64,000 nt of DNA, from assembly GCA_022376925.1 (NCBI GenBank), contig JAIOJX010000002.1, positions 134,612,831 to 134,676,830 of the forward strand, read 5' to 3'. Numbering within the stretch: the stretch's first letter is position 1; every line of letters begins with the position of its first letter. The notes under the pieces were generated by a model that saw only the letters and a list, made by a program, of their open reading frames with translations, was not told the origin of the DNA and made no database searches. The DNA is from Tragulus kanchil (taxonomy: Eukaryota > Chordata > Mammalia > Artiodactyla > Tragulidae). This document shows, one piece after another, positions 47,240 through 63,990 of the stretch. Made by a program: the position numbers and the translations under genes.

Positions 47240-48060
47240 GCTTATTTGAAACAGTTTTCATGCAGCAAAATTCACATGTTTAGACATAGGTACAGTCAAA
47301 TTCACCATAGTTGATATACAGTACATTCCAGTCACCCCATAGAAGACCCCACATATTGTTCATTTGTTATCAGTTCCCTTTTCCCCCCTGATCCTTCTTA
47401 ACCACCGATCTGTTCTCCGTCCCTCTAGTTCTGCCTTTATTTATTCTTTTTTTTTTTAGATTTGCCTTTTCTAGAATGTCCTTTAAACAGAATCAGACAG
47501 CATGTATTTGACATCTTTTTCTTACCCTAATGCTTTTGAGATTCAGAACGTTTACCTGTATCAGTAGTTCATTCCTTCTTACTGCTGAGAAATGTTCCAT
47601 TGTGTGGATGGACATTGTTTATCTATTCACATGTTAAATGTTGAATATTTAGGTTGTTTCCAGACTTTGGCTGTTATAAATAAAGTAGCTATCACCTTTC
47701 AGGTTTTTCTGTCGGTAACATGTCTTTATTTCACACCTAAGAGTGGGAATTCTGGGTCATATATGATTAGGGGATGGCTACCGGTATAAGAAACTGCCAT
47801 GCTACTTTCTAAAGGTCCTCTACCATTTTGTATTGCCTCAGCATGGTAGTGTGTTTGTTGCTCAGTCGTGTCCAACTCCTTGCAATCTCGTGTTCTGTAG
47901 CCCGCAGGGCTCTTCTGTCCATGGGAATTCTCCAGGCAAGAAAACTGTCCTGGTTTGCCAATGCCTTTTCCTCCAGTATTGCAGAGAGAGTTCCAATTAT
48001 GTTCTCTCCACATCAGCACTTGGTATTGTCAGTATCCATTTTCTAAAATGGTAGTCATTC
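47240..48060 (-). mobile_element. Old L1 3' relic with Bov-A insertion
   Basis: Antisense L1-like phrases: gcaaaattcacatg, aacagaatcagacagcatgt, aatgttccattgtgtggatg, aagaaactgccatgctac. A minus-strand Bov-A SINE sits at about 47853-47990, after which L1-like sequence resumes. The part from 47702 is repeated at 48741-49100. Confidence 0.7.
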
Positions 48061-49781
48061 TAGAAGGTAAAATGATTATTTTCACATTCGAAAATAACAG
48101 CTTCCTAAGGAGAAATGTTCATTATTTTTATAGCACATAACATAAAATAATTTCTACTTATTTGTTTATTCATTTTGTGTCTCTGTTAGAGTATTTTTAA
48201 AAGGCACCGGGATCAATACATAGATATGAATGGATGAACGAATGAATTGGGGGAACAGGTGGGTCGCTTAGGACCAAGGCTAGGAGGTCAGATCAGCCTG
48301 GATTGGAACCTGGGGACCATACTTACTGCTTTTTCAATATACTCTTTCATGGAGGAAGCAGCTTGCAGGCTGGGTTGGGAAAGAGAAGACATCTTTGAGT
48401 GAGAGGCTCTCTTAAGGAGAAAGACATCAGGGGGAGCCAGAGAGTCATGACGAGGATGGCCAGGGGAGTATGAACAAATCCTGCATACGGAAAACACCGT
48501 GCGTGTTGGAGGCATAGTTGGGATCATGTGGGAGGTGCCGTGATGATAATGCTAAAGCTTCTTCTGCTTACAGTGTGCCAGCTGGTTCTAAGATCTCTCA
48601 GTTGGTGAATTTTATTTGTTCTTCCCAGTGGTTTTATAAGCTTGCAGCTCTGTCCTTTCTCCATTGTCCAGGCAAAGAAAGTGAAGCACAAGGAAATTAA
48701 ACAACTTGCTCAAAATTATGCATCTAAGAAGAACCCAGGCGGTTTTTTCTGGCGGTAACATGTCTTTATTTCACACCTAAGAGTGGGAATTCTGGGTCAT
48801 ATATGATTAGGGGATGGCTACCGGTATAAGAAACTGCCATGCTACTTTCTAAAGGTCCTCTACCATTTTGTATTGCCTCAGCATGGTAGTGTGTTTGTTG
48901 CTCAGTCGTGTCCAACTCCTTGCAATCTCGTGTTCTGTAGCCCGCAGGGCTCTTCTGTCCATGGGAATTCTCCAGGCAAGAAAACTGTCCTGGTTTGCCA
49001 ATGCCTTTTCCTCCAGTATTGCAGAGAGAGTTCCAATTATGTTCTCTCCACATCAGCACTTGGTATTGTCAGTATCCATTTTCTAAAATGGTAGTCATTC
49101 TAGAAGGTAAAATGATTATTTTCACATTCGAAAATAACAGCTTCCTAAGGAGAAATGTTCATTATTTTTATAGCACATAACATAAAATAATTTCTACTTA
49201 TTTGTTTATTCATTTTGTGTCTCTGTTAGAGTATTTTTAAAAGGCACCGGGATCAATACATAGATATGAATGGATGAACGAATGAATTGGGGGAACAGGT
49301 GGGTCGCTTAGGACCAAGGCTAGGAGGTCAGATCAGCCTGGATTGGAACCTGGGGACCATACTTACTGCTTTTTCAATATACTCTTTCATGGAGGAAGCA
49401 GCTTGCAGGCTGGGTTGGGAAAGAGAAGACATCTTTGAGTGAGAGGCTCTCTTAAGGAGAAAGACATCAGGGGGAGCCAGAGAGTCATGACGAGGATGGC
49501 CAGGGGAGTATGAACAAATCCTGCATACGGAAAACACCGTGCGTGTTGGAGGCATAGTTGGGATCATGTGGGAGGTGCCGTGATGATAATGCTAAAGCTT
49601 CTTCTGCTTACAGTGTGCCAGCTGGTTCTAAGATCTCTCAGTTGGTGAATTTTATTTGTTCTTCCCAGTGGTTTTATAAGCTTGCAGCTCTGTCCATTTC
49701 TCCATTGTCCAGGCAAAGAAAGTGAAGCACAAGGAAATTAAACAACTTGCTCAAAATTATGCATCTAAGAAGAACCCAGGC
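47702..49781. repeat. Tandem duplication N (copies 1039 and 1041 bp)
   Basis: Copy 1 is 47702-48740 and copy 2 is 48741-49781, with ggttt shared at the join. Only one or two length differences were seen. It covers the end of an L1 relic with a Bov-A insertion and a MIR-like element. Confidence 0.95.
48540..48735 (-). mobile_element. MIR-like SINE
   Basis: gcaaagaaagtgaagcacaa and caacttgctcaaaattatgc suggest an antisense MIR. Copy at 49580-49776. Confidence 0.5.
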
Positions 49782-50079
49782 GGTTTATATTCTACTAAGT
49801 CTGTACCTTTGTGGTTGCTTAGTGGTTACTACACTACACTGCCAGGTTCAGAAGGGCTTGTTGTTAGTTAACTAGGGAACTGTGTAATCTGCTGTAACAA
49901 ATAATCCCCATAGTGATACGAGTAGGGAAGGTGGGTTTTTTCTCAGATGTCTGTCCAGAGGCACCAAGTGCAGGGCGAGCAGGTCCAAGTTTGGGTCCAA
50001 CATGGTCCCTTCCACTTCTCACCTTCTTCCAGGCAGCAGGAAGGGAAGAAGGGGCCCAGGAGGCTGTGCTGTGCTGAGT

Positions 50080-50290
50080 GCTAAGTCGCTCTGTTGTCTC
50101 TGACTCTTTGTGACCCTATGACCGTATAGCGCACCAGACTTCTCTGTCCATGGGAGTCTCCAGGCAAGAATTCTGGAGTGGGCTCTCGTGCCCTCCTCCT
50201 GGAGACCTTCTGGACCCAGGGATCAAACCCACATCTCTTATGTCTCCTGCTTAAAGGTGGGCTTCCTTATCACTAGCACCACCTGCGAAG
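50080..50290 (-). mobile_element. Bov-A2 SINE, diverged
   Basis: Antisense element with tgctaagtcgctctgttgtc, tctccaggcaagaattctgg and a degraded head near cactagcaccacctgcgaag. Confidence 0.75.
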
Positions 50291-50983
50291 CTGGGAAGGC
50301 TATACACCTTCCTTTTAAAGGAACGACTGAAACACATACATCCCATTGGTCATGGACACACCAAGTTGCAAGAGAGGCTGGGACATTCGGTCTGTAGTTG
50401 GGCAGCCACACGCTCTGCTAAAACTCAAGGGTCCTCGTATTGAAAGGAAGAATGAGTCTGGTTGAAAACCAAGGAGTCCCTGCCGAAACCTGCAGATTGT
50501 TCCCTGGGCTCTGAACTCTGTCCTGTAGATGATGAGGTCCTAGCACATGGACCCTCCGTGGCGAGGTGTCATGCCCAGACTGGGGTTTTCAATCATCCAG
50601 AAGTTGCTTGGAACATCAAGGAGAGAGATGTAGATGAGGGGGCCTGTCTCCCTCGTGGGTCTGGTGTCTTGCTTGCTATCCCTGCAGCCCTGGCGCAGCA
50701 GGCGTCAGTGGGTTAGGTTCCCAGACAGAGGACTCGCAGGTCGAGTGAGTGTGTGTGCTGAGGTGAGAATGGAAGCCATCAGCTGTGTTAGCTGTTCATT
50801 CATTCAGTGACTGTTTATCAAGCACCGTGTTTGGGCATAGAGTTCCTGCGATGGTCTCAGCAGGTGTGATGGACGCTGGGGGCCAAGTTCCACGCTCAGT
50901 GAGTTCTCCAGGGATGTTGGTGCCGCATGAAACCTTGGCAGCCTCCACTGACGCTGGCCTCTTCTGTGGTGTCTTTTCCGTAG

Positions 50984-55465
<4,482 letters not shown>

Positions 55466-56130
55466 AGTCTCAATTCAGTTCAGCTTAGTCATTCAGTCGT
55501 GTCAACCTCTTTGCGACCCCATGGACGGCAGCACGCCAGGCTTCCCTGCCCTTCACCATCTCTTGGAGTTTGCTCAAACTCATGTCCATTGATGGAGTGA
55601 TGCCATCCAACCATCTTGTCCTCTGTCGTTCCCTTCTTCTTCTGCCTTCTATTTTGCCCAGCATCAGGGTCTTTTCCAATGAATCATCTCTTCACATCAG
55701 GTAGGTAACATACTGGAGCTTCAGCTTCAGCATCAGTCCTTCCAACAAATATCCAGGATTGATTTCCTTTAGGATTGACTGGTTTGTCCTCCTGCAGTGT
55801 AAGGAACTCTCAAGAGTCTTCTCCAACACCACAGTTCAAAGGCATCGATTCTTCAGCGCTCAGCCTTCTTTAGGGTCCAACTCTCACATCCGTACATGAC
55901 TACTGGGAAAACCATAGCTTTGACTCTATGGACATTATGACAAAGTGATGTCTCTGTTTTTTAATACCCTGTCCAGATTTGTCTCAGCTTTTCTTCCAAG
56001 GAGCAAAAGCATCTTTTAATTTCATAGCTGCAGTCCCCATCCACAGTGATTTTGGAGCCCAAGAAAATAAGTCTGTCACTGTTTCCATTGTTTCCCATTC
56101 TATTTGCCATGAACAAATGGATGTCATGAT
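55466..56130 (-). mobile_element. BovB LINE 3' half (copy 1 of 3)
   Basis: Antisense BovB starting at its 3' terminus (cagtctcaattcagttcagc). It encodes broken pieces of the region after the RT palm (for example [15 protein letters not shown] on the minus strand). The element continues in the second assembled copy at 56628-57331, where its truncated 5' end lies; a third partial copy is at 57996-58462. I infer one real insertion of roughly 0.7 kb. Confidence 0.88.
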
Positions 56131-56864
56131 GGCCGTTGAGTCTGACACTGAACCGGACCAGAGTGGGACTAAAACCCCAAAAGACTTCCCTCATTAATTC
56201 AAACAAGGCTTTATGACTTGGTATCTTAGGACATTGATCCCGGAAGGGGTTGATTTTGCACACAGTGGTCTGAGGCCCCGGAACGGTTCAGCCTCCCTGA
56301 AGCACTGAGCCTAGACCCCTGTGAAGGTTGAACAATATCCCTGTAAAATATAATCCCTGTTTTACACTGAGGTTCTTGACACCCAGTGGGCTCTTAAGGA
56401 CTGTGTATTCGATTGAATTTCTTTTTCCTCTGAAAGGAAGCTGAGCGACTGACTAGTCCCAGTGGAACACTTTTGAGGGTCCCCAAGGGGAAGCCTCCAG
56501 AAAAGCCGGTCTCCCCCACTGTCAAAATGTCCTGGGCGGGCTGGGCAAAAAAAAAAAATGAGACCCTGCTGCCCTCTACTGGTATTGTCTAGGAACTACA
56601 CTGGCTCATACGTTACTGTAGGCAGGCAGTCTCAATTCAGTTCAGCTTAGTCATTCAGTCGTGTCAACCTCTTTGCGACCCCATGGACGGCAGCACGCCA
56701 GGCTTCCCTGCCCTTCACCATCTCTTGGAGTTTGCTCAAACTCATGTCCATTGATGGAGTGATGCCATCCAACCATCTTGTCCTCTGTCGTTCCCTTCTT
56801 CTTCTGCCTTCTATTTTGCCCAGCATCAGGGTCTTTTCCAATGAATCATCTCTTCACATCAGGT

Positions 56865-59124
56865 AGGTAACATACTGGAGCTTCAGCTTCAGCATCAGTC
56901 CTTCCAACAAATATCCAGGATTGATTTCCTTTAGGATTGACTGGTTTGATCTCCCTGCAGTGTAAGGAACTCTCAAGAGTCTTCTCCAACACCACAGTTC
57001 AAAGGCATCGATTCTTCAGCGCTCAGCCTTCTTTAGGGTCCAACTCTCACATCCGTACATGACTACTGGGAAAACCATAGCTTTGACTCTATGGACATTA
57101 TGACAAAGTGATGTCTCTGTTTTTTAATACCCTGTCCAGATTTGTCTCAGCTTTTCTTCCAAGGAGCAAAAGCATCTTTTAATTTCATAGCTGCAGTCCC
57201 CATCCACAGTGATTTTGGAGCCCAAGAAAATAAGTCTGTCACTGTTTCCATTGTTTCCCATTCTATTTGCCATGAAACGATGGGACTGGATGTCATGATC
57301 TTCATTTTTTGAATGTTGAGGTTTAAGCCAGCTTTTGAACAGACAGTGCTCAAAACCAAATCACAAGCATAATGCCTTTAGGGTCCATCCATTGTTCTCT
57401 CCACCAAAAAAAAAAAAAAGAAAGAAAGAACTGTGTGATATGATAGATGTCTTAGCTAATGCCAGGGAAGTAATCATATTACAATATGTAAATGTATCAA
57501 ATCAATATACTGTACAGTGTAACTGCATACTCTACTATATGTCAGTTATATTCCAATTAAATAGAAAAGACACACACCGTTCTCTCTTGCAGTCTTACAA
57601 TAGGCTTGCGAAACATACATTATACTTGTTTTATGAATGAAGATGCTGAGGCTCAAAGAAGTTATGCTACCAGGAACTCATCACACCATTCCTAATCACC
57701 CTCCTCACACAACAATCGCTAACATTTGAGGTTTTTAACTGTTCATCACGCTGCAAAGCACTTACAGGCAGTATCTTGTTTAAATTTTTTTCACCGACTC
57801 TAACGACCTAAGTGGTATGACTGTTCTTGTCATCAGGAAACAGGCTTAGAGAGTCAAACAGGTCTTCGCCTTGGTCTGCTCAGCTACTAAGTATGATATG
57901 CATGTGTGTGTGTTCAGTCACTCAGTCTTGTCTGGGGCTTTGTGTCCCCATAGACTGTAGCCCACCAGGCTCCTCTGTCCATGAGGTGTCTTCCCAGGTA
58001 ACATACTGGAGCTTCAGCTTCAGCATCAGTCCTTCCAACAAATATCCAGGATTGATTTCCTTTAGGATTGACTGGTTTGATCTCCCTGCAGTGTAAGGAA
58101 CTCTCAAGAGTCTTCTCCAACACCACAGTTCAAAGGCATCGATTCTTCAGCGCTCAGCCTTCTTTAGGGTCCAACTCTCACATCCGTACATGACTACTGG
58201 GAAAACCATAGCTTTGACTCTATGGACATTATGACAAAGTGATGTCTCTGTTTTTTAATACCCTGTCCAGATTTGTCTCAGCTTTTCTTCCAAGGAGCAA
58301 AAGCATCTTTTAATTTCATAGCTGCAGTCCCCATCCACAGTGATTTTGGAGCCCAAGAAAATAAGTCTGTCACTGTTTCCATTGTTTCCCATTCTATTTG
58401 CCATGAAACGATGGGACTGGATGTCATGATCTTCATTTTTTGAATGTTGAGGTTTAAGCCAGCTTTTGAACAGACAGTGCTCAAAACCAAATCACAAGCA
58501 TAATGCCTTTAGGGTCCATCCATTGTTCTCTCCACCAAAAAAAAAAAAAAAGAAAGAAAGAACTGTGTGATATGATAGATGTCTTAGCTAATGCCAGGGA
58601 AGTAATCATATTACAATATGTAAATGTATCAAATCAATATACTGTACAGTGTAACTGCATACTCTACTATATGTCAGTTATATTCCAATTAAATAGAAAA
58701 GACACACACCGTTCTCTCTTGCAGTCTTACAATAGGCTTGCGAAACATACATTATACTTGTTTTATGAATGAAGATGCTGAGGCTCAAAGAAGTTATGCT
58801 ACCAGGAACTCATCACACCATTCCTAATCACCCTCCTCACACAACAATCGCTAACATTTGAGGTTTTTAACTGTTCATCACGCTGCAAAGCACTTACAGG
58901 CAGTATCTTGTTTAAATTTTTTTCACCGACTCTAACGACCTAAGTGGTATGACTGTTCTTGTCATCAGGAAACAGGCTTAGAGAGTCAAACAGGTCTTCG
59001 CCTTGGTCTGCTCAGCTACTAAGTATGATATGCATGTGTGTGTGTTCAGTCACTCAGTCTTGTCTGGGGCTTTGTGTCCCCATAGACTGTAGCCCACCAG
59101 GCTCCTCTGTCCATGAGGTTTCCC
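56865..59124. repeat. Tandem duplication P (offset 1131)
   Basis: Copy 1 is 56865-57995 and copy 2 is 57996-59124; the join uses the microhomology cccagg. An A-run differs by one or two. It overlaps duplication O, so about 435 bases of BovB exist three times (from 55703, 56865 and 57996). Confidence 0.95.
57411..57565 (+). mobile_element. L1 3' UTR fragment
   Basis: Phrases such as atcaaatcaatatactgtac and gtcagttatattccaattaa match old L1 3' ends; an A-rich run precedes it. Copy at about 58543-58697. Confidence 0.55.
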
Positions 59125-59248
59125 AGGAAAGAATACTGGGAGTGGGTTGATATTTCCTTCTCCAGGAGATCTTCCACACTCAGGGATTGATCCCACTTCT
59201 CCTGCATTGGCAGGTGTATTCTTTACCACTGAGCCACTTGGGAAGCCC
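59042..59248 (-). mobile_element. Bov-A2 SINE
   Basis: Antisense element, head actgagccacttgggaagcc at the right. Its first 80 bases are also at 57911-57990 in copy 1 of duplication P. Confidence 0.85.
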
Positions 59249-59496
59249 ACATGTGATATACTAGGTTACTTTTTGATTTAGTTCCCTGCACTAACCCTCC
59301 CCCCAAACCTTCTTTAGTCTCCTGGTGGTTTAGCTGCATTATCTCTTATGTACGTTTCTTGGGGACTTAGTTTCCTGTGATACAATAGAATGTCTCTTCA
59401 AAATCAAGGTCAAAGTCTCCCACCTTAATCATGGATATATTCTGTTACGTCTTGATGACTGGCTGGTGATTTTCAGGCCATCCCAATGCGGGAGTA

Positions 59497-60170
59497 TGTT
59501 TCCTAAAGCTGTTGTAACAAAGTACCATAAGCCCCGTGGCTTAAAATAACAGGTGTTTATTCTGTCATTGTTCTGGAGGCTAGACTCCTGAAAGGAAAGA
59601 GCTGGCAAGGGTGGCTCCTTCTGGAGGCCTCTGAGGACAGGTCAGTCCCGTGCCTTTCCGAGTTTCCGGTAGTTGCCGTCAGTCTTTGGTATTCCTCAAC
59701 TTGTAGCTGCATCACTTTCGTCGCCACCTCCGTCGTCACATGACCTTCTTCTCTGTGTGTTTCAGTGTCCAAATTTCCTCTTCTCACAAGGACATCAGTC
59801 ATTGCATGTGTTGTTGTGTAGCCATTCAGCCGTGTCTGACTCTCCGTGATCCTGTGGACTGTAGCCCGCCAGGTTCCTCTGTCCATGAGGTTTTCCAGGC
59901 AAGAACGCTGGAGTGGATTACCATTTCCTTCTCCAGGAGATCTTCCTGACCTGGGATCGAAGCCTCGTCTCCTACATTGGCAGGTGGATTCTTTACCACT
60001 GAGCCACCTGGGAAGCTCGTCCCGGGATTGGGGCCACCCTAATCGAGTATGACCTCATCTTCACTTGAGCGCCTCTGCAAAGACCTGATCGCCAAACAGG
60101 GTCATATTCCAAGGCCCTGAGATTAAGTCTTGAGTATATCTTTTAGGAGATACAGGTCAGCCTGTAACAA
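59497..60170 (-). mobile_element. MaLR LTR (MLT1/MST type) split by a Bov-A2 SINE
   Basis: Antisense LTR from the ERVL-MaLR group: gctgttgtaacaaagtacca, tgttctggaggctagactcc, acatgaccttcttctctgtg, then after the SINE ccctaatcgagtatgacctc. No coding sequence. Repeated at about 60638-61310 through duplication Q. Confidence 0.75.
59805..60018 (-). mobile_element. Bov-A2 SINE inside MaLR LTR
   Basis: Antisense landmarks tggactgtagcccgccaggt, ctggagtggattaccatttc and ttctttaccactgagccacc. Copy at 60947-61161 with about three base differences. Confidence 0.88.
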
Positions 60171-61887
60171 GGGGAAGGAATGGAAGTGGGAGCTCCCTGA
60201 AAGTTAGGGACTAAATATTTGCATGCTCAGGGGTCTGCTAGCACGAGCTGAGTAGCTACTGGTGTATGAACGGTGCTCTGTGATTTTCTGAGTGCTTTAG
60301 TGTTGGGTCATCCATTGGAGCTTGTGGTGCTGCCAACATACAGACAAGAAAACTAAGACGTGGTGAGGCTGGATGACTGACAGTCTGATGTCACATGCAG
60401 AGCCAGGACGAGCACCCAGACCTCCCGCATGAAGGTCACTGTGCCTGCTCTCCGCTACTCACCATGCTGGGTGTGTTCTGTACCTGGCCCAGGGCCATTG
60501 ATTGATCGATGGTAGAAGAACCCGGATGCGTTGACTGCCGTTTTCTAGGTACAGAGCTGAGATGGAGACGTTTGTTCAAAGGCTGTTACGTCTTGATGAC
60601 TGGCTGGTGATTTTCAGGCCATCCCAATGCGGGAGTATGTTTCCTAAAGCTGTTGTAACAAAGTACCATAAGCCCCGTGGCTTAAAATAACAGGTGTTTA
60701 TTCTGTCATTGTTCTGGAGGCTAGACTCCTGAAAGGAAAGAGCTGGCAAGGGTGGCTCCTTCTGGAGGCCTCTGAGGACAGGTCAGTCCCGTGCCTTTCC
60801 GAGTTTCCGGTAGTTGCCGTCAGTCTTTGGTATTCCTCAACTTGTAGCTGCATCACTTTCGTCGCCACCTCCGTCGTCACATGACCTTCTTCTCTGTGTG
60901 TTTCAGTGTCCAAATTTCCTCTTCTCACAAGGACATCAGTCATTGCATGTGTTGTTGTGTAGCCATTCAGCCGTGTCTGACTCTCCGTGATCCTGTGGAC
61001 TGTAGCCCGCCAGGTTCCTCTGTCCATGAGGTTTTCCAGGCAAGAACGCTGGAGTGGATTACCATTTCCTTCTCCAGGGGATCTTCCTGACCCGGGGATC
61101 GAAGCCTCGTCTCCTACATTGGCAGGTGGATTCTTTACCACTGAGCCACCTGGGAAGCTCGTCCCGGGATTGGGGCCACCCTAATCGAGTATGACCTCAT
61201 CTTCACTTGAGCGCCTCTGCAAAGACCTGATCGCCAAACAGGGTCATATTCCAAGGCCCTGAGATTAAGTCTTGAGTATATCTTTTAGGGAGATACAGGT
61301 CAGCCTGTAACAAGGGGAAGGAATGGAAGTGGGAGCTCCCTGAAAGTTAGGGACTAAATATTTGCATGCTCAGGGGTCTGCTAGCACGAGCTGAGTAGCT
61401 ACTGGTGTATGAACGGTGCTCTGTGATTTTCTGAGTGCTTTAGTGTTGGGTCATCCATTGGAGCTTGTGGTGCTGCCAACATACAGACAAGAAAACTAAG
61501 ACGTGGTGAGGCTGGATGACTGACAGTCTGATGTCACATGCAGAGCCAGGACGAGCACCCAGACCTCCCGCATGAAGGTCACTGTGCCTGCTCTCCGCTA
61601 CTCACCATGCTGGGTGTGTTCTGTACCTGGCCCAGGGCCATTGATTGATCGATGGTAGAAGAACCCGGATGCGTTGACTGCCGTTTTCTAGGTACAGAGC
61701 TGAGATGGAGACGTTTGTTCAAAGGATTAGTTGGGGCTGCTCCGGAGGGGAGGAGCGGGGGTGGAGCAGGGAAACGTGGAGAGAATGTGTGGTCTTTGCT
61801 GAAGACCAGCGTCAGAGAGACCCTGTGTCGTTCTGGACCATGCAATAACAGCTCCTTCGCGAACAGGGAGGGCTGTTCTGTCAGGGT

Positions 61888-62205
61888 CAGACGCTGAATT
61901 GTGTCCCCCTGGAATTCCCACGAGGAAGCCCTAACCCAGTGAAGCAGTCTTTGAAGATGGGGCCTTTGGGAGGCAGTCAGGGTTAGGCGAAGGTGGGCTC
62001 TTAGGAGGGGCGTGGTGGCATTAGGGCCGCAGGAGGGCACAGTAAAGCGGTGGCCACCTGCACGCCAGGAAGGGGCTGTCCCCAGGGTCCCAATCAGCCT
62101 ACACCTTGAGGCTGGACTTCCGGCCTCCAGAGCTGAGAGAAACAGGCATCTGCTGTTGAAGCCATGGAGTCAGTGGTGTGTTATTTTGGCCTGGGCTGAC
62201 TGAGA
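61888..62205 (+). mobile_element. MaLR LTR (MLT1/MST type)
   Basis: Plus-strand LTR: ctgaattgtgtccccctgga, gaagccctaacccagtgaag, tggacttccggcctccagag and gttattttggcctggg follow the family order. Non-coding. It is opposite in orientation to the one at 59497-60170. Confidence 0.75.
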
Positions 62206-62251
62206 CCTCGATCCGGCTCCTGGGACTGGAAGCCGGAGGGAGGGGCTCTTG

Positions 62252-62448
62252 TGTGTGCGCGCGTTAGTCGCTCAGTCACCTCCAGCTCTTTGCGACCCTG
62301 TGGCTCCTCTGTCCGTGGAACAGACAGTACTCTTGCCTGGGGTGGGCAGCCATTCCCTTCTCCAGGACATCTTCTCACCTCAGGGATTGAGCTGGGGTCT
62401 CCTGCCTCGCAGGCAGATTCTTGACTGACTGGGCCGCCAGGGTAGCTT
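62252..62448 (-). mobile_element. Bov-A2 SINE, diverged
   Basis: Antisense: gttagtcgctcagtcacctc, tgtggctcctctgtccgtgg, cctcgcaggcagattcttga and a head reading gggccgccagggtagc. Confidence 0.8.
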
Positions 62449-62674
62449 CTGTGGTTTGCATCACTCAACTCCCTTGCCCTCTAGTTTAGACTCGATTGGG
62501 CGGATGATCAGTGCTCTGTAACCCATGTGGTAAGGCAAGACCAGAAGAGCAGAGGCCAGGCCTGGGTGTGAGGTTGGGAGGTGGGGGTAGTTTGGACTGA
62601 TTGGTGTTTGCAGTGTGAGAAAGGTGGCGTTTTATAGGTAGAGGGGTGGGATGGGTTCAGGAAGCGTAGATGTC

Positions 62675-62700
62675 CATTTATTCATTCATTCATTCATTCA
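62675..62700. repeat. (CATT)n microsatellite
   Basis: About five tandem CATT units ending at 62700. Confidence 0.85.
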
Positions 62701-63240
62701 GGAGGGTCCTGACTACCAGATTGTGCCCATTGACAAATGAGATCTCATCTCAGCCCTTGGGGACCTCATGGCTTAGTGGGAGAGACAGAGAAAGATAACT
62801 AAATCGCAGTGCGGCAGGTGGTGTGATCATACTGTGGGAGCACCCAGAGGGGCACCCAAAGCTTCTTTTTTTCGGAGTGGGGGGGCGGGTTGGGGAGGGA
62901 AGGGGGCGGGTGGGCCACTTCTATTGGTCTTTCATTTATCCATTTTCATCTGTCTTTGTTCTTTGGCCCGTGTGGGCCTCCCATCACAGTGGCCTCTGTT
63001 GTTGCAGAGCGCCGGCTCTGGGCGCATGCACTCCAAAGCTCCGGCCCGGTGATTGGACACATCAGTCCAGCCGCTCCACGGCACATGGGATCTTCCCAGG
63101 CCAGGGATTGAACTGGCGCCCCTTGCACTGCAAGGCGGTATCCTTACCCACTGGACCACCAGGGAAGCCCCACCTGAAGCTTCTTGAAGGAAGCCATAGC
63201 TGAGGTGAGTCTGTAAGATGTATAAGGGCTGTCTGAGTGG
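62701..63240 (+). mobile_element. L2 LINE fragment split by a SINE
   Basis: ccttggggacctcatggctt and following bases, then after the SINE agcttcttgaaggaagccat, resemble the L2 3' region. The match is by eye and the element is old. Confidence 0.45.
62868..63176 (-). mobile_element. CHR-2-like SINE with G-rich (antisense C-rich) tail
   Basis: The antisense element has its head ccaccagggaagccc at the right and a G-rich tail on the plus strand at 62879-62914. The target-site duplication aagcttctt is at 62859-62867 and 63177-63185. Same subfamily as the pair at 2672-3346. Confidence 0.88.
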
Positions 63241-63282
63241 AGCAAGCTTTGGGTCAAGGCAAATAAGAAAAATATCGTCAGC

Positions 63283-63475
63283 CCTATTTACTGAGTTCTT
63301 AGTACATGCCAGGAGTTCTACAGAGATCAACTCATTAATCTTCAGAGCAATCCGCTCTCATAGGTGTTATTATTGCCCCCATTTTACCTGTGAGAAAACT
63401 GAGGCACACAGCAGGTTAAGTGACTTTCCTCAGAATCCCACACGACACGGTAAATCTCAGATTTGGGCCCAGGGC
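63283..63475 (-). mobile_element. MIR SINE
   Basis: The antisense MIR phrases ttgcccccattttacctgtg, aaaactgaggcacacagcag and gttaagtgactttcctca are clear. Confidence 0.8.
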
Positions 63476-63527
63476 AGCTCTATGGCCCTTGGTCTCACGG
63501 TGATGCTGAATTCCAGGCAGAGGGAAA

Positions 63528-63722
63528 AGTGTTAGTGGCTCCGTGGTGTCCGATTCTTTGCGACCCCAGGGTCTGTAGCCCACCAGGCTCCTCTGTCCAT
63601 GGGATTTCCCAGCAAGGATACTGGAGTGGTCTGCCATTTCCTTCTCCAGTGGATCTTCCCCACCCAGGGGTTGAACTCAGGTCTCTCACATTGCAGCCAG
63701 ATTTTTAACCGTCTGAGCCACC
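63528..63722 (-). mobile_element. Bov-A2 SINE
   Basis: Antisense landmarks gtctgtagcccaccaggctc, gatactggagtggtctgcca and gtctgagccacca. Confidence 0.85.
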
Positions 63723-63869
63723 AGTTTCCAACCTGGAGACTGGAAATGGCAGAGTGTGGGGGAGGCTGTGACCATCTGAGTGTGGCTTCCCTTCCTGCGT
63801 TCTGGTTATAAGCTCCTCTAGAATCTGTTCGCGCACCCTCGCAATCATTCACCTACTCATTCATCAGAG

Positions 63870-63990
63870 AGGGACAGGGATTAAGATCACCTTCCAATGC
63901 AGGGGGCGCATGTTCCATCCTTAGTTGGGGAAGAACTAAGGCACCATATGCCTCTCCACCAAGACACCAGAGCATAAGACAGAAAAAAAA
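63870..63990 (+). mobile_element. Short tRNA-derived SINE fragment
   Basis: ccaatgcagggggcgcatgt, a degraded B box (gttccatccttagttggg), ctccaccaagacaccagagc and an A-rich end suggest a diverged CHR-family head. Weak match. Confidence 0.45.

Larger units (their letters stand above)
1148..50983 (+). other. PRKCB: PRKCB intron 3 (as assembled)
   Basis: A consensus donor at 1148 and acceptor ending at 50983 bound a 49.8 kb intron. By my count 15 of the 17 tandem duplications have their copy1/copy2 junction or both copies here or at its edge, so the true intron is probably about 16 kb shorter. It holds no recognisable exon of another gene on either strand. Content is mostly SINE, LINE and LTR relics, listed separately, plus unassigned intronic sequence. 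Confidence 0.85.
59442..61725. repeat. Tandem duplication Q (copies 1141 and 1143 bp)
   Basis: Copy 1 is 59442-60582 and copy 2 is 60583-61725, abutting exactly. The copies differ by about three bases in the SINE (59938-59960) and one G in a run near 61290. The slight divergence could be allelic or sequencing error. Confidence 0.95.
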
